Assembly (NCBI GenBank): GCA_937908115.1
Contig: CALEQZ010000013.1
Span: 76,858-140,857, forward strand
Length of the DNA stretch: 64,000 nucleotides
Direction: 5' to 3'
Source of the DNA: an uncultured Alcaligenaceae bacterium
GTDB taxonomy: Bacteria; Pseudomonadota; Gammaproteobacteria; Burkholderiales; Burkholderiaceae_B
Positions 52,963 to 61,725 of this stretch are shown here, one piece after another; position 1 is the first letter of the stretch, and every line of letters begins with the position of its first letter. Position numbers and translations under genes: made by a program. Under the pieces are notes generated by a model, which was given only the letters and a program-made list of their open reading frames with translations, was not told the origin of the DNA and made no database searches.

Positions 52963-53092
52963 GAGAGGCGTTTCGCTTACACTAGCCGGTTCGAGGCGTG
53001 CGTCAGGCACGCCCGGCCGCAGTCCGCGGGACGGCCCCGCAGGACGAACCGGGCCGGGAAGGCCCGGCGGCCGCAACCAGACTATGGGTTCT

Positions 53093-53950
53093 ATGTCATC
53101 AGGCATTGTATTTCACGCCCTGGCTGCCGTCGCCTATGCCTGCCTGGGCGGCTGGCTGTGGCGGGCGCTGGCCCGGGGCGCGGCGGTCGCGGGAACGGGT
53201 CGCGCGGGACGCGCAGGCCTAGCCGCCGCCCTGGTCCTGCACGCCCTCGGACTGCACCAAAGCATCCTGTCCGGCCCCTACCTGCACCTGGGCTGGGCGC
53301 TGGCGTTGTCGGCCGCGGTCTGGCTGGGCATGGTGGTCTTCTGGCTGGAGAGCCTGTTCGTGCAAATCGACGGCCTGCAACTGCTACTGCTGCCGGCGGC
53401 CACCGCCGCCACGGCGCTGGCGGCCGCCTTTCCCCAGGCGCAGATCGTCGCGCACGCGGACAACCCCTGGCTGCGCGTGCACCTGCTGATCGCACTGGCG
53501 GCCTATGGCCTGATCACCATCGCCGCCTTGCAGGCGTTGCTGATGGCCGCGCTCGATCGCCGGCTGCACCAGCCGCTGGCAGCGGGCGCAGCAGGCGATG
53601 GCTCGCGCGCGGCCGTGGCCAGCCGCGTCATGGACAGCCTGCCGCCCCTGCTGATGCAGGAGCGCCTGCTCTTTCGCGTGGTCTGGGTAGGCTTTGCGGT
53701 GCTGACCCTGGCCGTCGGGTCGGGCTCGGTCATTTCCTTGCTGCTGACCGGCAAGTTCCTGCCTTTCGATCACAAGACCGTATTCACCCTGCTGTCGTGG
53801 CTCACGTTCGGCTTGCTGCTGGTCGGACGCCATGCCCGCGGTTGGCGCGGACGCGTGGCGCTGCGCTGGACACTGGCCGGCTTCGCCTTCCTGCTGCTGG
53901 CCTATACCGGCAGCCGGTTCGTCATGGATGTCATCCTGCAGCGGGGCTGA
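53093..53950 (+). CDS. ypjD: YpjD/CcsA-type inner-membrane protein (cytochrome c assembly family)
   Basis: The 285-residue protein has eight hydrophobic segments and the CcsA-like His-containing loops, with the family end GKFLPFDHKTVFTLLSWLTFGLLLVGRHARGWRGRVALRWTLAGFAFLL-like around residues 225-275 (key motif DHKTVFTLLSW). The upstream ATG at 53084 is an alternative. It diverges from ffh, as in many proteobacteria. YpjD belongs to the cytochrome c assembly family but its own role is unclear. Confidence 0.9.
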   Translation: MSSGIVFHALAAVAYACLGGWLWRALARGAAVAGTGRAGRAGLAAALVLHALGLHQSILSGPYLHLGWALALSAAVWLGMVVFWLESLFVQIDGLQLLLLPAATAATALAAAFPQAQIVAHADNPWLRVHLLIALAAYGLITIAALQALLMAALDRRLHQPLAAGAAGDGSRAAVASRVMDSLPPLLMQERLLFRVVWVGFAVLTLAVGSGSVISLLLTGKFLPFDHKTVFTLLSWLTFGLLLVGRHARGWRGRVALRWTLAGFAFLLLAYTGSRFVMDVILQRG

Positions 53951-54007
53951 GGCCATGGCCACGTATCGCTTGCACCGCGCGCACGCGCCGCAGGCCGGAG
54001 CCGCATC

Positions 54008-54262
54008 ATGAAGTTCATCCTTTGGGCCATCGTCATCCTGGGCGTGCTGCTGGCCCTGCGCCTGCTCGCCTACAAGCCCGGCGCCGGCAGCCGCGGCGCG
54101 GGTGCCGGCGCGCCGCCCCGCAACCCCGCCACCGACGGCGCGTCCGAACCCATGGTCCGTTGCGCGCACTGCGGCATCCACCTGCCGCGCTCGGAAGCGC
54201 TGCTCAAGGACGGCCAAACCTGGTGCGGCCAAGCGCACGCACGACTGGGGGCCCGCCAATAA
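54008..54262 (+). CDS. PP0621-type small zinc-ribbon membrane protein
   Basis: The 84-residue protein has one N-terminal membrane helix (FILWAIVILGVLLALRLLAY) and a C-terminal metal-knuckle (CAHCGIHLPRSEALL...TWCGQAH) with CxxC and further Cys/His. This is the layout of the PP0621 family found before ampD. Its stop overlaps the ampD start (TAATG), so the two are coupled. Function unknown. Confidence 0.88.
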   Translation: MKFILWAIVILGVLLALRLLAYKPGAGSRGAGAGAPPRNPATDGASEPMVRCAHCGIHLPRSEALLKDGQTWCGQAHARLGARQ

Positions 54263-54834
54263 TGCTGCTGGATCGGCACGGCTGGCTGGCCCCAGGCCCC
54301 GGCATCCGCCGCGCGCCGTCGCCCAATTGCGACACGCGGCCAGCCGGCACGCAGGTTTCCTTGCTGGTGCTGCACAACATCAGCCTGCCGCCCGGGCGCT
54401 TCGGTGGTCCCTACGTCGAGGCGCTGTTCACCAACACGCTGGACTGCGCCGCCGACCCATGGTTTGCGCGGCTGCGCGGCTTGCGGGTGTCGGCGCATTT
54501 CTTCATCCGCCGTGACGGCGAAATCGTCCAGTTCGTCTCCACCGAGGCGCGGGCCTGGCACGCCGGCGTGTCATGGCACGCCGGGCGCGAGCGATGCAAT
54601 GATTTTTCGCTCGGCGTGGAACTTGAGGGCACGGACACCACGCCCTACGCCGATGCGCAGTACGATGCGCTGGCACGGCTCACATCCGTGCTGCGCGCGC
54701 GCTACCCGTTGAGCGCGGTGCGCGGGCACGAGCATATCGCGCCGCTGCGCAAGACCGATCCGGGGCCGGCCTTCGACTGGGCGCGCTTCGGGCGTCAGTG
54801 CAGCTGGCCGCGCCGCCAACTGCCGTCCGCCTGA
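54262..54834 (+). CDS. ampD: 1,6-anhydro-N-acetylmuramyl-L-alanine amidase AmpD
   Basis: The 190-residue zinc amidase has the AmpD pattern: LVLHNISLPPGRFGGPYVEALFTNTLD (first zinc His), VSAHFFIRRDGEIVQFVS, GRERCNDFSLGVELEGTDTTPYADAQY, and the second His and Asp in RGHEHIAPLRKTDPGPAFDW. It cuts the peptide from anhydro-muropeptides in the cytoplasm during wall recycling, so its loss would raise AmpC induction where AmpR exists. Confidence 0.95.
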   Translation: MLLDRHGWLAPGPGIRRAPSPNCDTRPAGTQVSLLVLHNISLPPGRFGGPYVEALFTNTLDCAADPWFARLRGLRVSAHFFIRRDGEIVQFVSTEARAWHAGVSWHAGRERCNDFSLGVELEGTDTTPYADAQYDALARLTSVLRARYPLSAVRGHEHIAPLRKTDPGPAFDWARFGRQCSWPRRQLPSA

Positions 54835-54864
54835 GCGGGCGGCGCGCCACGAGGGAGGACAGCA

Positions 54865-55482
54865 ATGCTCAAGATCTGGGGTCGCATCACGTCCATCAAC
54901 GTCCAGAAGGTCGTCTGGACGGCGCAGGAGCTGGGCTTGCCGTTCGAGCGCATCGACGCAGGTGGCAGCTTCGGCGGACTGGACACCGCCGAATACGCGC
55001 GGATGAATCCGAATCGCCTGGTGCCTACCATCGATGACGACGGGTTCGTGCTTTGGGAATCCAACGCGATCGTCCGCTACCTGGCCTCGCGCTACGGCGC
55101 CGGACGGCTGTGGCCCGGCGACCTGCGCACCCGCGCCGAGGCCGACCGCTGGATGGATTGGCAGGCCACGATGTTCGGCCCGGCCATGCGCGATGCCTTC
55201 ATGGGCTTGGTGCGAACCCCGCCCGGGCAACGCGACGAGGCGCGCATCGCCGCATCGGTGGCGCAGAGCAACCGGCTGGGCCTGCTGCTGGAGGACTGGC
55301 TGGCCGGACGCCAATGGCTGGCTGGCGACGAATTCACCGTGGCCGACATCGCTGTCGGCGCGCAGGCGCATCGCTGGCTGCTGCTGCCGGTGGACCGGCC
55401 CGAAACGCCGCGCTTGCAGGCATGGTGCGAAAAACTGCGCGCGCGACCCGCGGCGCAGGGCGTGCTGGTCGCGCTGGCCTAG
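54865..55482 (+). CDS. Glutathione S-transferase family protein
   Basis: The 205-residue protein has the thioredoxin-like N-domain (ITSINVQKVVWTAQELGLPFERID, NPNRLVPTIDDDGFVLWESNAIVRYLA, where ESNAIVRYL is the glutathione-binding motif) and the helical C-domain (ADRWMDWQATMFGPAMRDAF, FTVADIAVGAQAHRW). ATG 54865 follows GGGAGGACAGCA. It probably conjugates or reduces with glutathione; the substrate is unknown. Confidence 0.93.
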   Translation: MLKIWGRITSINVQKVVWTAQELGLPFERIDAGGSFGGLDTAEYARMNPNRLVPTIDDDGFVLWESNAIVRYLASRYGAGRLWPGDLRTRAEADRWMDWQATMFGPAMRDAFMGLVRTPPGQRDEARIAASVAQSNRLGLLLEDWLAGRQWLAGDEFTVADIAVGAQAHRWLLLPVDRPETPRLQAWCEKLRARPAAQGVLVALA

Positions 55483-55513
55483 CCGGAACCGGCGGCGGCC
55501 GGCTGGCTGGCAA

Positions 55514-56005
55514 TCACCCCAGCCGCCCCAGCAGCTCGATCAGGCTGCGCCGCTCATCGGCATTGAGCCTGGCGCTGATGCGGGCGTCGTGCGCCCGTAC
55601 CGCCTCGGCGATCTGCGCATACGCGCGCCGGCCGGCCGAGGTCAGCGTCAGGCAGTGGGCGCGCCGGTCATCGGGCGCCTGCGCGCGCGTCACATAGCCC
55701 AAGGCTTCGAGCTGGTCGACGATCTGCACCGCGCCCGACCGGGCGATCCCCAGTATGCGGGCCAGCTCGGTCGATTTCAGCCCGGGATTGGCCGCGATGA
55801 TGGTCAGCGCGGAAAAGCGCTGCGGCGTGATGTCCCAGGGCGCCAACGCCGCCAGGAAATCCTCGTAGATCAGGATCTGGGCGCGCCGAATGGCGTAGCC
55901 CACCAGTTCGTCCAGCACGCCGTATTCGACGCCCGGCACGTGGGGCACGAAGGGTTCGCCGCGCGACTGGGGTCGACGCGGGTGCAAGGATCGGGCTTGC
56001 GACAT
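55514..56005 (-). CDS. MarR-family transcriptional regulator
   Basis: The 163-residue protein has a MarR winged HTH (WDITPQRFSALTIIAANPGLKSTELARILGIARSGAVQIVDQLEALGYVTRAQAPDDRRAHCLTLT, around residues 55-125). The DDRR wing is clear. It is divergent from the FAD monooxygenase operon, and the GTTAT/ATAAC array between them is its likely operator. Confidence 0.9.
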   Translation of the reverse strand: MSQARSLHPRRPQSRGEPFVPHVPGVEYGVLDELVGYAIRRAQILIYEDFLAALAPWDITPQRFSALTIIAANPGLKSTELARILGIARSGAVQIVDQLEALGYVTRAQAPDDRRAHCLTLTSAGRRAYAQIAEAVRAHDARISARLNADERRSLIELLGRLG

Positions 56006-56108
56006 GTCGAAGAAATCCTTCCAGGGCGTCCAATACTCGCCGAAAGCGGGCCCGTCGCGCCAGGCCGCGACCTGGGGTTAAACCCGATCCCGCGTCGATG
56101 CAGAAGTC

Positions 56109-56145
56109 GTTATCCTACATAACAATAATTGTTATGGTGCATAAC
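56109..56145. promoter_or_regulatory. Array of GTTAT/ATAAC half-sites: probable MarR operator
   Basis: Four half-sites lie in 37 bases: GTTAT 56109, ATAAC 56119, GTTAT 56131, ATAAC 56141. They form a perfect 9-1-9 palindrome, CATAACAATAATTGTTATG (56118-56136), and a perfect 6-3-6 repeat, GTTATG-GTG-CATAAC (56131-56145). The array lies 25 bases upstream of the monooxygenase start and in front of the divergent MarR gene, a good position for repression of both. Confidence 0.72.
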
Positions 56146-56169
56146 ATTATCCGCCAATCCGGAGGAGGC

Positions 56170-57435
56170 ATGGAAATCGTCATCGCCGGCGCGGGCATCG
56201 GCGGCCTGACGCTGGCCCTGATGCTGCATCAGCGAGGAATCGGCTGCCGCGTGTATGAAAGCGCGCAGGCGTTGCGCCCGCTCGGCGTGGGCATCAACCT
56301 GCTGCCCCATGCGGTCAACGAGCTGGACCAGCTCGGGCTGCTGCAGGCGCTGTCGCAGCTTGGCGTGGCCACCTCGGCCCTGCACTACTACAACAAATTC
56401 GGCCAGCCGATCTGGCGCGAACCGCGCGGCCTGCATGCCGGCTACCCCTTGCCGCAGTTTTCCATCCACCGCGGCGAGTTCCAAATGCTGCTGGCGCAAA
56501 CGGTGCGCGATCGGCTGGGAGAATCGGCCATCGTCACGGGCATGGCGCTGGAATCGGCCGGCCAGGAAAACGGGCGCGCGTATGCCTGCTTGCGCGACCG
56601 GGCCAGCGGCACCCTGCATACCGTCAGCGGCGATGTCGTGGTCGGCGCCGACGGCATCCATTCTGCGCTGCGCCGCCAGCTGCACCCGGTGGGCGACGAG
56701 CTGCGCTATTCCGGTCGCATGCTCTGGCGGGCGGTCACCCGGGCCAAGCCTTACCTGGACGGCCAAACGATGTTCATGGCCGGCCACCAGGACCAAAAAT
56801 TCGTCTGCTATCCGATCTCCGAGCCGCTGCGCCGCCAAGGAGAATCGCTCATCAACTGGATCGCCGAGCTGGCCGTGCCGGATGGCGCATTGCCGGCCAG
56901 CGACTGGAACCGCCGGGTGGACAAATCGGTTTTTGCCGATCGCTTCGCCGACTGGCGATGGGACTGGATCGACATTCCGGCCATCATCGACGGCGCCGAG
57001 GCGATCTACGAGTTTCCGCTGGCCGACCGCGACCCCCTGCCGCGTTGGACGCAGGGACGACTGACGCTTTTGGGCGATGCGGCGCATCCCATGTATCCCA
57101 TAGGATCGAACGGCTCGGCCCAGGCCATCCTGGATGCGCGCTGCCTGGCCGACTGGCTGGCGCAAGCGGCCAGCGGCAAGGTCCGCAGCGTCGAAACCGC
57201 GCTGCTGGAGTACGAGGCCGAGCGCCTGCCGCGCACCGCGGGCATCGTGCTGCGCAACCGGCTCAACGGTCCCGAGCAAGTCATGCAAATGGCCGAAGAG
57301 CGCGCGCCGCAAGGGTTTGCCGACATCAACGACGTCATCCCGCAGGACGAGCTGCAGGCCATTTCCCTGCGCTACAAGCAACTGGCCGGCTTCGACCCGG
57401 CCGCCCTGCGCCGCGCCCGAGGAGCAACGACATGA
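56170..57435 (+). CDS. FAD-dependent aromatic monooxygenase (PHBH/PhzS-like)
   Basis: The 421-residue protein has the class A flavoprotein motifs: GxGxxG (MEIVIAGAGIGGLTLALMLH), the DG motif VVGADGIHSALRRQL (about residue 160) and the GD motif LTLLGDAAHPMYPIGSNGSAQAI (about residue 302). It uses NAD(P)H and oxygen to hydroxylate an aromatic or related compound. ATG 56170 has GGAGGAGG just upstream; the frame runs to 56098 through the operator. It is first in an operon with DUF3237 and TctC genes. Confidence 0.92.
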   Translation: MEIVIAGAGIGGLTLALMLHQRGIGCRVYESAQALRPLGVGINLLPHAVNELDQLGLLQALSQLGVATSALHYYNKFGQPIWREPRGLHAGYPLPQFSIHRGEFQMLLAQTVRDRLGESAIVTGMALESAGQENGRAYACLRDRASGTLHTVSGDVVVGADGIHSALRRQLHPVGDELRYSGRMLWRAVTRAKPYLDGQTMFMAGHQDQKFVCYPISEPLRRQGESLINWIAELAVPDGALPASDWNRRVDKSVFADRFADWRWDWIDIPAIIDGAEAIYEFPLADRDPLPRWTQGRLTLLGDAAHPMYPIGSNGSAQAILDARCLADWLAQAASGKVRSVETALLEYEAERLPRTAGIVLRNRLNGPEQVMQMAEERAPQGFADINDVIPQDELQAISLRYKQLAGFDPAALRRARGATT

Positions 57436-57923
57436 CCGCCGCACCCGACGCCTCGCGCGACGCGCAAGGCGCGCCACGCCTGGAATACGTCGCCACGGTC
57501 GACGTCCAGGTCGGTGCACCCCAGGAGATAGGCGACACGCCCCATGGCCGACGCCGCGTGATCCCCATCCTAGGCGGCACGGTCCGCGGGCCACTGCTCG
57601 AGGGCCGCATCCTGCCCGGCGGCGCGGACTTCCAGTCGATACGGTCGGCAACCTTCACCGACATCCATGCCCGCTATGTGATCGAGACGACCGAGGGCGA
57701 GCACGTCTACGTCGAGAACACCGGCATCCGCACTGGCAGCGCCGAAGACATTGCCAAGCTGGCGCGCGGCGAGCCGGTCGATCCGGCGCGCATTTACTTC
57801 CGCAGCCATCCCCGCTTCGAAACCGCCTCGCCGCGCCTGGCCTGGCTCAACGAACATCTTTTCGTCGGGACGGGCGCACGCTTTCCCGACCGGGTCGAGC
57901 TGCGCTTTTACTGCATCCGCTAG
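57432..57923 (+). CDS. DUF3237 domain protein
   Basis: The 163-residue protein has the DUF3237 pattern: LEYVATVDVQVGAPQEIGDTPHGRRRVIPILGGTVRGP, GRILPGGADFQSIRS, and DIHARYVIETTEGEHVYVENTGIRTG. Its ATG overlaps the monooxygenase stop (ATGA), so the two are translated together. DUF3237 proteins often accompany flavin monooxygenases; an enzymatic role in the same pathway is inferred. Confidence 0.88.
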   Translation: MTAAPDASRDAQGAPRLEYVATVDVQVGAPQEIGDTPHGRRRVIPILGGTVRGPLLEGRILPGGADFQSIRSATFTDIHARYVIETTEGEHVYVENTGIRTGSAEDIAKLARGEPVDPARIYFRSHPRFETASPRLAWLNEHLFVGTGARFPDRVELRFYCIR

Positions 57924-57992
57924 CAGCCGCCCTCACTGCACCATTGCCACACCTGCCGACCACGCATCGGCACGCCACCTGAGGAGATGACC

Positions 57993-58976
57993 ATGCCACC
58001 TACCCTACGCCGACTATTGGGCACAGCGCTGCTTTGCGTGCCGCTGGCTGCGGCCGCCCAATACCCGCAGGCGCCCGTGCGCCTGAACGTCGGGTTTCCG
58101 CCGGGCACCGGTCCCGACATCGTCGCGCGCACGCTCTCGCAACACCTGGGCGCGCGACTGAACCAAAGCGTGGTGGTCGAAAACCGCGCCGGCGCGGGTG
58201 GACAGATCGCCGCCCAAGCCGTTGCCCGCAGCCCCGCCGACGGCTACACGCTACTGCTCGGCGAAGTCGGTTCGATCAGCATTTCACCGGCCACGTACAC
58301 CAACCTGAATTACGATCCCCTGCGCGACTTCGAGCCCATTTCCGAGGTGGTCCGGGCCGATTTCGCCCTGGTGGTGCCCGCCCGCGCGCCGTACAAGGAT
58401 GTGGCCGCCTTCATCGAAGCCGCCAAGGCGGCGACGGACCGGATCAACTTCGCCACCTTTGGCGCCGGCACGCCCGGTCATTTCGGCGCGGAACTGTTCG
58501 CCCGCGAAGTCGGCATAAAGATCGAGCCCATTCACTACCGCTCCACGGGCGACGCCGTATCGGCGCTGGCATCCGAAGCGGTGCACGCCGCTTTCGTCAC
58601 CACGGCGCTGGCCGCGCCGCAGGTCCAAGCGGGCACGCTGCGGGCGCTGGCGGTGACCGGCGCCCAACCCTCGGCCGTCCTGCCCGGCGTGCCGACGTTC
58701 GCCCAGGCAGGCTATGACAAGGTGGACTTCGGCGCATGGTTCGCCCTGTTCGCGCCGAAGGGCACGCCGACCGCCATCCTGGACAAGCTGCAGGCCGAAA
58801 GCGCGGCGGCGCTGCGCGAGCCGCAAGCCGCCCGCACGCTGGACGGCGCGGGCTTCGTCGTAGTGGGCTCGACGCGCCAGGCGCTGCAGGACTTGCTCGA
58901 CAGCGAAGCCAAGCGCTGGGGCGAAATCGTCAAGGCCACGGGCTTCAAGGCCGATGCCGGCAAGGGCGGAAGCTGA
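57993..58976 (+). CDS. TctC-family (Bug) periplasmic solute receptor
   Basis: The 327-residue protein has a signal peptide (RRLLGTALLCVPLAAAAQYP) and Bug motifs: VRLNVGFPPGTGPDIVARTLSQHL, RAGAGGQIAAQAVARSPADGYTLLLGE. ATG 57993 is preferred because GAGGAG is 6 bases upstream; ATG 57987 abuts that site. It follows DUF3237 by 69 bases and may capture the aromatic or acid substrate of the monooxygenase. No TctAB genes are near. Confidence 0.92.
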   Translation: MPPTLRRLLGTALLCVPLAAAAQYPQAPVRLNVGFPPGTGPDIVARTLSQHLGARLNQSVVVENRAGAGGQIAAQAVARSPADGYTLLLGEVGSISISPATYTNLNYDPLRDFEPISEVVRADFALVVPARAPYKDVAAFIEAAKAATDRINFATFGAGTPGHFGAELFAREVGIKIEPIHYRSTGDAVSALASEAVHAAFVTTALAAPQVQAGTLRALAVTGAQPSAVLPGVPTFAQAGYDKVDFGAWFALFAPKGTPTAILDKLQAESAAALREPQAARTLDGAGFVVVGSTRQALQDLLDSEAKRWGEIVKATGFKADAGKGGS

Positions 58977-58993
58977 CCGGCAGCTTGCGCGGC

Positions 58994-59710
58994 TTACCCG
59001 CGCGGCGGCCCGTATAGCGATTCACGCATATCAGCCGACGCCCCCATCCGGCCGGAAAGCGCATCGGCGGCAGCCAGGATGAGGCTTTCGACATAGGGTG
59101 CGTCGGCGTTCTTCAAACGCTCGGACGGCCCGGCGACCGTCAACGCGCCGACGAAGCGGTCTTCGTCGCCGATGATGGGCACCGACCACGACGACGTGTA
59201 GGGATCGCGCTTGCCGCAAGAAAAGAACGGCAGGCGTTCCCCGCCGCGGCCTTTAAGCTGCCCCCATACCTGGAACACCCGGCCGGTCGATGATTCGTCC
59301 GGTGGCATGACGCTGCCGGCCAGCACTTGGCTATGCAGGCCTTCGTGAGGCTGGTGCCGGAACAGGCATAGCCGGTGTCCGTCCTGCCCCGCTTCGACGT
59401 AATAGGCCGCACTTTCGCCGGTTTGCGCTGACAGTCTTTCCAGCACCGGCATGACCACGTTGGACAGGTTGAAGCTGCGCTCGTATACGCGCCCCAGATA
59501 CAGCACGCGCGGACCCAGCGCATAGCGGCCGTCCGGTTCGCGCACCACGTAGCCGCAGCGCGCCAGGGAATTGAGCAAGCGAAAGATCGTCGTCTTGTGC
59601 AGTGGCAGGCGCGCGTCGAAATCGGCCAACGACAGCCGTTCCGCCCCTGGCTTGAAGCAATCCAGCACGCTAAGCGCACGTTCGACCGCGACCACACCAT
59701 CGTTGCTCAT
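58994..59710 (-). CDS. IclR-family transcriptional regulator
   Basis: The 238-residue protein has the IclR HTH (VVAVERALSVLDCFKPGAERLSLADFDARLPLHKTTIFRLLNSLARCGYV) and the effector domain (TGESAAYYVEAGQDGHRLCLFRHQPH...PIIGDEDRFVGALTVAG). It is divergent from the GalB-like gene and probably controls it through the inverted repeat at 59742-59758. Confidence 0.9.
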   Translation of the reverse strand: MSNDGVVAVERALSVLDCFKPGAERLSLADFDARLPLHKTTIFRLLNSLARCGYVVREPDGRYALGPRVLYLGRVYERSFNLSNVVMPVLERLSAQTGESAAYYVEAGQDGHRLCLFRHQPHEGLHSQVLAGSVMPPDESSTGRVFQVWGQLKGRGGERLPFFSCGKRDPYTSSWSVPIIGDEDRFVGALTVAGPSERLKNADAPYVESLILAAADALSGRMGASADMRESLYGPPRG

Positions 59711-59741
59711 GTTGCGTTCTAAACCGGTTAATTCCTTAGTT

Positions 59742-59779
59742 GTTGTATATCGTACAACGACGTTTCACAAAAATATAAT
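59742..59779 (+). promoter_or_regulatory. Operator and -10 box before the GalB-like gene
   Basis: GTTGTA-TATCG-TACAAC (59742-59758) is a perfect 6-5-6 inverted repeat, of the size bound by IclR dimers. A TATAAT at 59774-59779 lies 27 bases before the ATG at 59806, so the repeat would cover the -35 region. The divergent IclR gene starts 32 bases away. Confidence 0.6.
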
Positions 59780-59805
59780 GCGGGAAAACTTGGAGAGGAT
59801 GCGTG

Positions 59806-60525
59806 ATGCAAAAGTCCATGCTGGTGGTCACGGCGCACGTCGGCGATTTCGTCTGGCGCTGCGGTGGCGCGATGGCCCTGCACGCCGCGCGCGGCGTGCC
59901 AGTGCATCTGGTCTGCCTGAGCTACGGCGAAAACGGCGAGTCGAACGCCGCCTGGAACGCCGGCCAGGACGTACAACGCGACGCCGTCAAGGCGACGCGT
60001 CGGGCCGAGGCCGAGGCCGCCGCAGCCATCCTGGGCGTAGCGTCGCTGGATTTCTACGACCTGGGCGATTACCCGATGCCAGACTCGGCCGAGGCGGTCG
60101 ACCGCCTGTCGCAGGCCATGCGCCAGATGCACCCCGCGGTGGTCATCACGCACCCTGAAAGAGATCCCTCCAACCTGGACCACTGCCGCACCTTCGAGAT
60201 GGTGCTGCGCGCCCGCATGAAGGCCATCGCCCCAGGCCATGGGGCTGACTACGTCGCGCCGCCCCAGGTGCTGTGCTTCGAGCCGCATCAACCCGAGCTG
60301 TGCGGCTTTCGGCCCAACCTGCTGCTGGACATCAGCAGCGTGTGGGAGCAAAAGCTGCGCGCCATGCATGCCATGGTCACGCAGAAGAATCTGTGGGCCT
60401 ACTACGAGCGGGTCGCGCTGCAGCGCGGCGCCCAGGCCGGCCGGCGCGCGGCGCACGCCTCGACGATCTACGGCGAGGCATACCAAAGCGTGTTTCCCGC
60501 ACCGGTGTCCGCATTGATGGAATAA
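59806..60525 (+). CDS. PIG-L family protein, GalB (4-oxalomesaconate hydratase)-like
   Basis: The 239-residue protein has the PIG-L fold but with AHVGDFVWRCGGAMALHAARG instead of the deacetylase AHPDDE, exactly the kind of change seen in GalB, a zinc hydratase of gallate/protocatechuate 4,5-cleavage. The second part has VVITHPERDPSNLDHCRTFEMVLRARMKA with the His-x-x-His type ligand area. A GTG at 59803 is an alternative start. It is divergent from an IclR gene and followed by a TctC receptor gene. Other pathway genes are not in the window, so the substrate is inferred. Confidence 0.82.
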   Translation: MQKSMLVVTAHVGDFVWRCGGAMALHAARGVPVHLVCLSYGENGESNAAWNAGQDVQRDAVKATRRAEAEAAAAILGVASLDFYDLGDYPMPDSAEAVDRLSQAMRQMHPAVVITHPERDPSNLDHCRTFEMVLRARMKAIAPGHGADYVAPPQVLCFEPHQPELCGFRPNLLLDISSVWEQKLRAMHAMVTQKNLWAYYERVALQRGAQAGRRAAHASTIYGEAYQSVFPAPVSALME

Positions 60526-60632
60526 CAGGCTGTATCTGACGGGCGGTCCGGGCGCCCTGCCCCCGCCGTCCGCACCGCGCGCCGCCTCAATGGGCAGCGC
60601 GTTTCCCATTCGTAGAACATTGGAGAAAGACA

Positions 60633-61595
60633 ATGGCTCTCAAGACCCTACTCGGCGTTGCCGCGCTCGCGCTGGGCATGCTGTCGCCGTCGCAAGCGGC
60701 GGCGCAGTATCCGGATCGCCCCATCCGCATGATCATCCCGTTTGCCGCCGGCGGACCTGCCGACCTGGTGGGTCGAGAGTTCGCGCAACGGCTCGGCGAC
60801 CACCTGGGCCAGCCGGTGGTCGTCGTCAACGCAGGGGGCGGCCACGGCGTGCCGGCGCTCAACCAGCTGCTGGGCGCGCCGGCCGACGGCTACACGCTGC
60901 TCATGCCCGCCTCGGGCAACATGACCATCCCGTCCAAAGCGATGCGCGACAAGCAGGTCCTGGAGCTGCTCACGCCCATCAGCCAACTGACGCAAAGCCC
61001 CCACGTGCTGGTGGTCAACGCCCAGCTGCCTGTCAATTCCGTGCAGGAACTCGTCGACTACGCAAAGGCCAATCCGGGCAAGGTCAACTTTGGGTCGGCC
61101 GGCGTGGGCGGCGTGGCGCACCTAGGCATGGAGCTGTTCAAGAGCCTGGCCAAGGTTGACGTCGTGCACGTCCCCTATCGCGGCACCTCCCAGGTCATCA
61201 GCGACTTGGCCTCCGGCCAGGTGCAGGCGCTGTTCAGCAGCATGCCCTCGCTCAAGCCGATGATCGACAAAGGTGCGGTGCGCGCGCTGGCGATGAGCGC
61301 GCCGAGCAAGGGTGCCGACACGGCCAACCTGCCGGTGATGTCGCAGACCGTGCCCGGCATGGAATACACCACTTGGTACGGATTGTTCGCCAAGGCCGGC
61401 ACGCCGCCCGAGATCATCGAAACGCTCAACCGCGCCACCGTCAATGTGCTCAAAGATCCCGAACTGAACAAGAAGTTCGAATCGCAAGGCGTCGAGTTCG
61501 TCTCCAGCACCCCCGAGGCGCTGGCCGACCTCGTGCGGCGCGACACGCAGAAATGGGCCCGCCTGATCGAAGAAGCCGGCATCGAGATCGAATAA
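60633..61595 (+). CDS. TctC-family (Bug) periplasmic solute receptor
   Basis: The 320-residue protein has a signal peptide (MALKTLLGVAALALGMLSPS, cleavage near AAA) and Bug motifs: YPDRPIRMIIPFAAGGPADLVGREFAQRL, NAGGGHGVPALNQLLGAPADGYTLLMP. It is 107 bases after the GalB-like gene on the same strand, so it may bind the pathway acid. It converges on htpG. Confidence 0.92.
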   Translation: MALKTLLGVAALALGMLSPSQAAAQYPDRPIRMIIPFAAGGPADLVGREFAQRLGDHLGQPVVVVNAGGGHGVPALNQLLGAPADGYTLLMPASGNMTIPSKAMRDKQVLELLTPISQLTQSPHVLVVNAQLPVNSVQELVDYAKANPGKVNFGSAGVGGVAHLGMELFKSLAKVDVVHVPYRGTSQVISDLASGQVQALFSSMPSLKPMIDKGAVRALAMSAPSKGADTANLPVMSQTVPGMEYTTWYGLFAKAGTPPEIIETLNRATVNVLKDPELNKKFESQGVEFVSSTPEALADLVRRDTQKWARLIEEAGIEIE

Positions 61596-61635
61596 TCGAC
61601 CGAGCGTCGGGTGGCGCACACTGCGCCCCCTGCTG

Positions 61636-61679
61636 CAAGCGGCCGGCGCGGCGATTGCTTCGTGGCGGCCGGCCGCTTG
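61636..61679. terminator. Long-stem hairpin between convergent TctC and htpG genes
   Basis: CAAGCGGCCGGC (61636-61647) and GCCGGCCGCTTG (61668-61679) form a perfect 12-base-pair stem with a 20-base loop in the gap between the two stops. The symmetric position suggests a bidirectional stop or mRNA end; no T-run follows. Confidence 0.4.
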
Positions 61680-61725
61680 GCCACATGCCCTGGACGAGCA
61701 GGCGCGGCTTGGCCCAGGATGCGCC

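Noticed and set aside
51634..54834. A 1066-codon plus-strand open frame spanning ffh, ypjD and the ampD region
   Set aside because: Its first half is antisense to ffh and its middle is out of frame with ypjD; only the last 190 codons are real (ampD).
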